This document shows, piece after piece, positions 33,435-38,376 of a stretch of DNA of 38,376 nt. The DNA lies in assembly GCA_031372145.1 (NCBI GenBank), contig JANMKR010000132.1, positions 1 to 38,376 on the forward strand. The letters are read 5' to 3'. Source of the stretch: CALMEC01 sp031372145. GTDB lineage: Bacteria; Actinomycetota; Thermoleophilia; Miltoncostaeales; Miltoncostaeaceae. The position numbers were made by a program, and so were the translations under genes. The notes below the pieces were generated by a model that made no database searches, was not told where the DNA came from, and was given only the letters and a program-made list of their open reading frames with translations. Position 1 is the first letter of the stretch. Each line of letters begins with the position of its first letter.

Positions 33435-33448
33435 CAACCGGTCGGTTG
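33435..33448 (+). promoter_or_regulatory. Operator-like palindrome upstream of the MMPL gene
   Basis: CAACCG (33435-33440) and CGGTTG (33443-33448) are inverted repeats around GT. The segment ACCGGTCGGTTG (33437-33448) is identical to one inside the TetR promoter (32736-32747). It lies 46 bases before the transporter ATG and is probably a second TetR-binding site. Confidence 0.65.
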
Positions 33449-33493
33449 TTTTCCGGCCGCTGGTGGGTGACCTGACCGAAGGAGTCGTCACCG

Positions 33494-35665
33494 ATGTTCT
33501 CGTCTCTCTCGCCTCGAGCACTCGCACGCAGCTCTGCCGAACATCCCAAGCGGGTGATCTGGATCTGGCTCGCGACCCTCATCGCCGCGTTCGCCGTCAT
33601 CGGACTGCTGCTCGCCGACGTCCTGAGCCCGGCGCAATCGTTCGTCACCACCCCCGAAAGCCAGCGGGCCGCGAATCAGATCGAGCAGATCACCGGCTCA
33701 CCTGACGCCGTCGTCGAGCAGGTTGTCGTGACCGCCGCCACGGGTTCGTTCGCCGATGCACCGCTGCGTACCCAAGTCGACAACCTGACCGGCAAGCTCA
33801 AGGGGCTCGGCCCCACGGTCGTCGCGTCAGCCATCTCGCCAACCGCCGATCCCCTGCTCCTCTCGGAGGACGCGACGACGGCAGTGATCCCGGTGGTGAT
33901 GGCGGGCAGCATCAACGAGGCGCGGGACAACATCACCAAGGTCCTCGATACCGCCAAGAGCGCCGACGGTGTCGCTGGGCTCGACGTCAAGGTGACGGGC
34001 CTGACGTCGATCGAGAAGGCCAGCAACAAGGTCGCTGAGAACGACCTGAAAGTCGGCGAGACGATCGGCATCGGGATCGGGCTGATCATCCTGGCCCTGG
34101 TGTTCGGCGCACTCGTCTCCGCACTGCTTCCGCTGATACTCGCGATCGCGGCGATCATCGTCGCGTTGGCGCTGACCGCGCTCGTCGGTCAGCTCGGTGA
34201 TCTGTCGTTCTTCGTCCAGAACATGATCACGATGATGGGACTTGCAGTCGGCATCGACTACGCCTTGTTCATCGTCAGCCGCTTCCGCGAAGAGCGGGCG
34301 CTCGGCGTCGCCAAACTTGATGCCATCGAACGTGCGGGCGACACCTCCAGCCGGGCCGTGTTCTTCTCGGGCATCACCGTCGTGGTCGCCCTCATCAGCC
34401 TGCTGATCGTGCCGATGTCGGTGTTCGTGAGTCTCGGCCTGGGCGCCATCCTCGCGGTACTGGCCGCAGTCGCCGCCGCCCTGACCCTGCTGCCCGCGCT
34501 GCTTTCGGTCCTGGGCGACCGAATCGAGAAGGGACGGCTCGTTCCCAAGCGCAGGACGGCCGACGCACGAACGGGTTTCTGGGCTCGCGTCGTGACCTGG
34601 GTGATGAAGCGCCCGGTCGCCAGCTTCGTCCTGGCCGCCGGCCTGCTCGTCGCAGCATCGATTCCCTACTGGGGTATCAACACCGGTGCATCGGGCGTTG
34701 AGACGCTGCCTGCCAACATCGAGGCGCGTCAGGCGTTCGAGACGCTCCAGAAGGACTTCAACGTCGGCGCGATCGCGCCGGCACGCATCCCGATCGCCGG
34801 TGACCCGACATCGGCCGCCAACACCGCCGAGATCGGACGCATCACCTCGGCGATCGCCGGCGACCCGGTCCTGGGCACCCCCGCGTTGGAGCAGGGTGCC
34901 GGCCCCAAGGGCGGCGTGCTCGCGGTCCCGGTCAATGCGGACTCGACGAGCCCCGCCGCAGAGGATGCGGTCAACCGACTCCGTGCGGTGACGGATCTTT
35001 CGGTGGGCGGGGCCACGTCGCTCAACATCGACTACTTCGACATCGCCAGCCGCTATCTGCCGATCGTCGTCGTCGTCGTCCTCGCATTGTCGTTCCTGGT
35101 GCTGCTCCTGGCGTTCCGATCGATCGTCGTCCCGATCGTCGCGATCATCCTCAACCTCTTGTCGGTGGGGGCGGCGTTCGGGCTCGTGACCCTGGTCAGC
35201 CAGAAGGGCTACGGCGCCGGGTTCTTCGGCTTCCAACAGGTCGACACGATCGAAGCCTGGATCCCTATCTTCTTGTTCGCCGTGCTGTTCGGCTTGTCGA
35301 TGGACTACCACGTGTTCCTCTTGTCGCGTATCCGTGAGAAGTTCGTCGAGACCGGCGACAACGTCGCCTCGATCACACACGGCATCAGTTCGAGTGGCCG
35401 GCTCATCACCGGGGCGGCGCTGATCATGGTCGCGGTCTTCGGGGGGTTCGCCGCCGGCGACCTGGTGATGTTCCAGCAGATGGGCTTCGGGCTTGGCGTC
35501 GCGGTGTTGCTTGACGCCACGATTGTTCGGGGCGTCCTGCTGCCGGCAATCATGCGACTGCTCGGCAACACCAACTGGTACTTGCCGAAGTCGCTCGACT
35601 GGATGCCCAACGTCGCGATCGAGGGCCCCGGCCCTGCGCCGGTGCCGGTCGGCGCTGAGTCGTAG
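33494..35665 (+). CDS. MMPL/RND-family membrane transporter
   Basis: A 723-residue membrane protein of the MMPL branch of the RND superfamily, which exports lipids or hydrophobic compounds using the proton gradient. It has about 12 membrane segments in two halves. The first half contains GLAVGIDYALFIVSRFREE, the second FGLSMDYHVFLLSRIREKF, both with the Asp-Tyr pair of the proton-relay region. Large extracytoplasmic loops follow TM1 (residues about 45-195) and TM7. AAGGAG lies ten bases before the ATG. It is the likely target of the TetR regulator. Substrate unknown. Confidence 0.93.
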   Translation: MFSSLSPRALARSSAEHPKRVIWIWLATLIAAFAVIGLLLADVLSPAQSFVTTPESQRAANQIEQITGSPDAVVEQVVVTAATGSFADAPLRTQVDNLTGKLKGLGPTVVASAISPTADPLLLSEDATTAVIPVVMAGSINEARDNITKVLDTAKSADGVAGLDVKVTGLTSIEKASNKVAENDLKVGETIGIGIGLIILALVFGALVSALLPLILAIAAIIVALALTALVGQLGDLSFFVQNMITMMGLAVGIDYALFIVSRFREERALGVAKLDAIERAGDTSSRAVFFSGITVVVALISLLIVPMSVFVSLGLGAILAVLAAVAAALTLLPALLSVLGDRIEKGRLVPKRRTADARTGFWARVVTWVMKRPVASFVLAAGLLVAASIPYWGINTGASGVETLPANIEARQAFETLQKDFNVGAIAPARIPIAGDPTSAANTAEIGRITSAIAGDPVLGTPALEQGAGPKGGVLAVPVNADSTSPAAEDAVNRLRAVTDLSVGGATSLNIDYFDIASRYLPIVVVVVLALSFLVLLLAFRSIVVPIVAIILNLLSVGAAFGLVTLVSQKGYGAGFFGFQQVDTIEAWIPIFLFAVLFGLSMDYHVFLLSRIREKFVETGDNVASITHGISSSGRLITGAALIMVAVFGGFAAGDLVMFQQMGFGLGVAVLLDATIVRGVLLPAIMRLLGNTNWYLPKSLDWMPNVAIEGPGPAPVPVGAES

Positions 35666-35675
35666 CTCGACCCGT

Positions 35676-35704
35676 GTGCCCGCCGTCACACCGGCGGCGG
35701 GCAC
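35676..35704. terminator. Hairpin between convergent MMPL and comEC genes
   Basis: GTGCCCGCCG (35676-35685) and CGGCGGGCAC (35695-35704) form a 10-bp stem with a 9-base loop, 11 bases after the MMPL stop and before the comEC stop. It is well placed as a bidirectional terminator, although no T run follows. Confidence 0.65.
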
Positions 35705-35725
35705 AGCGCTCCTTGGTCTGATCGG

Positions 35726-38056
35726 TTACGGCCGCTCCGTGTAGAACGTCACACCGCCCGGGCCACCCAGCGCCGTGACGCTCCCCGAGCGATCCGTGCG
35801 CTCGACCCGGACCGATGCCTGCGTCAACGTCGCCACGGTCGCCGGAACCGGGTGACCATACGAGTTGCCCGCGCCCACCGAGATCAGCGCCGAGGTCGGT
35901 GTCAGACGGCGCAGCACATCTGCCAGCCCGGCGTCCGCAGACCCGTGGTGGGAGACCTTGAGCACATCGACGTGGCGCAATCGCAGCCGCGTCAGCACGT
36001 TGCTCTCGGCATCTGCGGTCAGGAGCGCCGAGATGCCGGGAGCACGGGCCAGGACGACGAGCGCCGCGTCGTTCGCATCCGGGGGCGGTGTGAACCCGGG
36101 CAGGGGCCACAACACATCCAAGCGCCACGCCCCCACCTGAATGACGTCGCCCGCGGCGATCGAGCGCACCGCCACGCCGTGACGGCGGGCGCGCGCCGTG
36201 ATCGCGGGCACGTCGACGGGAGTGGCGAACGTTCCGACCTGAACGTCGTCCAGGACGGCACCCGCCGCGCCGGAGTGATCCAGCTGGTCGTGTGTGATGG
36301 CCATCAGATCCAGTCGCCGGACGCCGGCACGGCGCAGCGCGCGTTCGACCGGCGGCGTCGGACCTGGCGGCCCCGTATCGATCAACGCGGCGGCACCGTC
36401 GGGTGATCGCAGCAGGATCGCATCCCCTTGACCGATGTCGAGCGCCGTCACCGCAGCGTGCTGCGGCCATGGCTCAGGTGGACGCCTGACGGGGATCGCA
36501 ACGGTCACTCCCGCGATCAACGCGGCAAAGGCCGCCAGAAGCGCGACGCGGGGAGTTCGGATGGCAACAACGGGGCCGCTCGATGCGCGCAACCGCCGCA
36601 GACCGAACACCGCAGCGATCACGATGACCGCCCCGACGATCGCCACCCATGCGGGCAGTGTGACGGTGGCACCCGGCACGGCGGATGCAGTCCGCGCAAG
36701 CCAGAGCAACAGCGACGCGCCAAGGCCGGTCACCCAGCCGATGGCGATGCCGATCGGCGCAACCGCCGCACCGAGTGCGATCCCCGTAAGTGCCAGCACG
36801 ACGATCGCAGCGGCCAGGGGAACCGCGATGAGGTTGACCACGAGCCCTGCGAGCGACAGCTGGCCGAAATGCCAGATCACAACCGGCGCGGTCGCAATCG
36901 TCGCCGTTGCCGCCTGCGCGATGAGATCGGCAAGACGTCGGGGCATCAACTCGCCGCACGACTCCGCAATTGGGGATGCGATCAGGAACATCCCGACAAC
37001 GGCGGCGAACGAGAGCTGCAACCCGGGATCGCCGATCGCGCGGGGTTGGTGAACCAAGAGCACGGCGAGTCCGACCAGCAGCAGATACCAGCGCTGCCTG
37101 TCTCGGAACCGCAGCTCGGCCACGATCGCCAGCGCACCCACGAGCCCCGCCCGCACGACGGATGCTCCGCCATCGCAGATCAAGCAGTACGCGACGAGCG
37201 CCGTCAGCGCGACCACCGCGGCCGCACGCTTGGGACAACCCAGGGCGCCCAACAACACCATGATCGCGATGCCGACCATCGCGACGTTCTGACCCGAAAC
37301 CGCGAGCAGGTGCCACACGCCCGCATCACGCAGTGCCTGCGCGGTGGACTCCGACAGGCCTGCTCCACCACCCAAGGCCATGCCGCGCACGACAGCGCGG
37401 CGCTCGCCGGAGAGCCCGGAGCCGACAGCGTCGCCTGCCGCGTTGCGCACGTGATCGCGCAACCCCGCCAGGCCGCCCCGTGCGCCGATGACCTGCACCC
37501 CGTTCAGGCCCAACCGCCCAGCGATCGCACTGCGCGCCAGGTAGTCGCGCCACCACCCTGGCGACCGCGCGGTCGCAGCCGGCAAGAGCCGTCCTGTCAC
37601 GCGAAGGCGCATTCCGAGTCGCACCCTGGGCGCGTGCTGCGGGAGGTCTGCCAGCAGGCGGGTCCCGATGGGGACATGACTGGCGGCCAGCGCCACCACG
37701 CGCACTCGAACACGAATCCCGTGTGCGGTCTGCTGGGGGTGTGTGTCCACGTCAACGACGCCGACGACCGTCTGCGTCGCCACCGTCGCCGGTGTCGTCG
37801 TTGCCAGGCGGGCGCTCCCCCAGCCCCACCCGGCCGCTGCAAGCGCCGCCGCCAGCAACCAGAACGCCGCGTTCGAATCGCCACCGCGCAGGCTGACCAC
37901 CGCGGCCGCGCATGACGTGAGCACGGCGCCGAGCACGATGAGCGGCGAAATGCGAAGCGCCAGTGCCAGGAGCAGGCCTGAATTGGCGGCGATAAGCAGC
38001 AGGTGCGGCGCGTGCCGCAGGAGCACGCCCAACGATCGCGCGGGCACTGCGCTCAC
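35726..38056 (-). CDS. comEC: DNA uptake channel ComEC/Rec2
   Basis: ComEC is the inner-membrane channel for single-stranded DNA in natural transformation. The 776-residue protein has an N-terminal soluble part (about 95-190), a competence domain of many membrane helices (SGQNVAMVGIAI, DGGASVVRAGLVGALAI, DPGLQLSFAAVVGMF), and a C-terminal metallo-beta-lactamase-like domain. That domain shows LDIGQGDAILL, ALIDTG, THDQLDHSGAAG and KVSHHGSADAGL. The metal-binding motif reads HDQLDH, so the domain looks complete. The ATG overlaps the comEA stop (ATGA). Confidence 0.94.
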   Translation of the reverse strand: MSAVPARSLGVLLRHAPHLLLIAANSGLLLALALRISPLIVLGAVLTSCAAAVVSLRGGDSNAAFWLLAAALAAAGWGWGSARLATTTPATVATQTVVGVVDVDTHPQQTAHGIRVRVRVVALAASHVPIGTRLLADLPQHAPRVRLGMRLRVTGRLLPAATARSPGWWRDYLARSAIAGRLGLNGVQVIGARGGLAGLRDHVRNAAGDAVGSGLSGERRAVVRGMALGGGAGLSESTAQALRDAGVWHLLAVSGQNVAMVGIAIMVLLGALGCPKRAAAVVALTALVAYCLICDGGASVVRAGLVGALAIVAELRFRDRQRWYLLLVGLAVLLVHQPRAIGDPGLQLSFAAVVGMFLIASPIAESCGELMPRRLADLIAQAATATIATAPVVIWHFGQLSLAGLVVNLIAVPLAAAIVVLALTGIALGAAVAPIGIAIGWVTGLGASLLLWLARTASAVPGATVTLPAWVAIVGAVIVIAAVFGLRRLRASSGPVVAIRTPRVALLAAFAALIAGVTVAIPVRRPPEPWPQHAAVTALDIGQGDAILLRSPDGAAALIDTGPPGPTPPVERALRRAGVRRLDLMAITHDQLDHSGAAGAVLDDVQVGTFATPVDVPAITARARRHGVAVRSIAAGDVIQVGAWRLDVLWPLPGFTPPPDANDAALVVLARAPGISALLTADAESNVLTRLRLRHVDVLKVSHHGSADAGLADVLRRLTPTSALISVGAGNSYGHPVPATVATLTQASVRVERTDRSGSVTALGGPGGVTFYTERP

Positions 38057-38376
38057 GGCGTGAGCTTGGACCGGATCGCGTCGAGACGGGTTTGCCCGAT
38101 GCCGGGTACGTCCATCAACTGGTCAATCGAGGCGAATCCTCCGTGCTGATCACGCCACGCGACGATCCGGGCGGCAAGTGTCGGACCGATGCCATCCAGG
38201 GAGTCGAGTTGCTCGGCGGTTGCCGACGACAGGCTCACCGGCCCGCCACCTGCGGGAGACGTCGTGCCTGCCCTTGCCACCGCGGGAACCCGAGCCGGCA
38301 CCAACACCTGTTGCCCGTCTTGGAGCGGGGCGGCCAGGTTGATCGCCGTCAGGTCCGCGGCCCCGGTCGCCCCGCC
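38053..38376 (-). CDS. comEA: Competence DNA-binding protein ComEA, C-terminal part (cut by window edge)
   Basis: ComEA is the membrane-bound DNA receptor that feeds ComEC. The 107 codons seen run in frame from the window end: DLTAINLAAPLQDGQQVLVPARV is the end of an SLBB-type domain, then a Gly/Ser linker. A double helix-hairpin-helix domain follows (SLSSATAEQLDSLDGIGPTLAARIVAWRDQHGGFASIDQLMDVPGIGQTRLDAIRSKL). The N-terminal membrane anchor would lie beyond base 38376. It is coupled to comEC. Confidence 0.92.
   Translation of the reverse strand, partial: GGATGAADLTAINLAAPLQDGQQVLVPARVPAVARAGTTSPAGGGPVSLSSATAEQLDSLDGIGPTLAARIVAWRDQHGGFASIDQLMDVPGIGQTRLDAIRSKLTP

Noticed and set aside
33827..35704. 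625-codon minus-strand open frame opposite the MMPL gene
   Set aside because: Very His/Asp/Arg-rich translation typical of the antisense of membrane-protein codons; the MMPL motifs on the plus strand are unmistakable.
36428..37915. 495-codon plus-strand open frame opposite comEC
   Set aside because: Antisense of a membrane protein with low-complexity charged translation; comEC is complete on the other strand.

Overview
The window is about 38 kb of high-GC bacterial chromosome, densely packed, with many 1-4 base start/stop overlaps (ATGA, GTGA, TGATG) and frequent GTG/TTG starts. Gene content and order (lepA-hemW-hrcA ... dnaJ-prmA-rsmE-mtaB-HIT-phoH-ybeY ... era, and rpsT/holA/comEC/comEA nearby) fit an actinobacterium. 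A Thermoleophilia/Solirubrobacterales-like lineage is my best guess, but this is inference from style and gene order, not a database match.

Layout. (1) 1-4636, minus strand: a coupled operon deoC-hisIE-trpE-trpG-trpD-trpC, with trpC cut by the window start. (2) 4674-7769, plus strand: an Fpg/Nei-type DNA glycosylase, an alpha/beta hydrolase and a DHA2-type MFS exporter. (3) 7834-8700: poorly conserved small ORFs, one of which looks like a known-style small protein whose middle is read in the wrong frame. (4) 8708-16445, minus strand: the housekeeping operon dnaJ-prmA-rsmE-mtaB-HIT-phoH-ybeY-dgkA/PAP2-cdd-era. (5) 16504-23900: an accessory island sitting exactly where hrcA and dnaJ would normally be neighbours. 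It holds a SigB/SigF-type sigma factor followed by a membrane-anchored HicB-like protein (minus), and, divergently, four exported proteins (plus): a Trp-zipper-like WNWNW protein, a 742-residue protein made of nine Q/N/S/T-rich repeats, a small Ser/Thr-rich membrane-anchored protein and an Ig/Fn3-like protein. A small acidic-tailed protein closes the island next to hrcA. (6) 23924-29767, minus: murJ-lepA-hemW-hrcA, with a 158-bp hairpin-forming inverted-repeat element just upstream of lepA. (7) 29914-32529: rpsT, a VapBC-like toxin-antitoxin pair, a conserved hypothetical protein and holA. (8) 32725-35665, plus: a TetR regulator and an MMPL/RND transporter sharing an operator-like sequence. 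(9) 35726-38376, minus: comEA (cut by the window end) and comEC.

The most interesting system is region 5. One of the exported proteins carries a single copy of the repeat core found nine times in its neighbour, so the two probably work together in an extracellular or cell-surface structure. The repeat pattern (short strands rich in Gln, Asn, Ser, Thr, Ala and Gly, with periodic VRI-SPGN-G-VTQTN cores) is what one would expect of an amyloid-like or beta-solenoid surface polymer. The divergent sigma factor and its membrane-anchored ribbon-helix-helix partner are the obvious candidate regulators. All functional statements about this island are inference.
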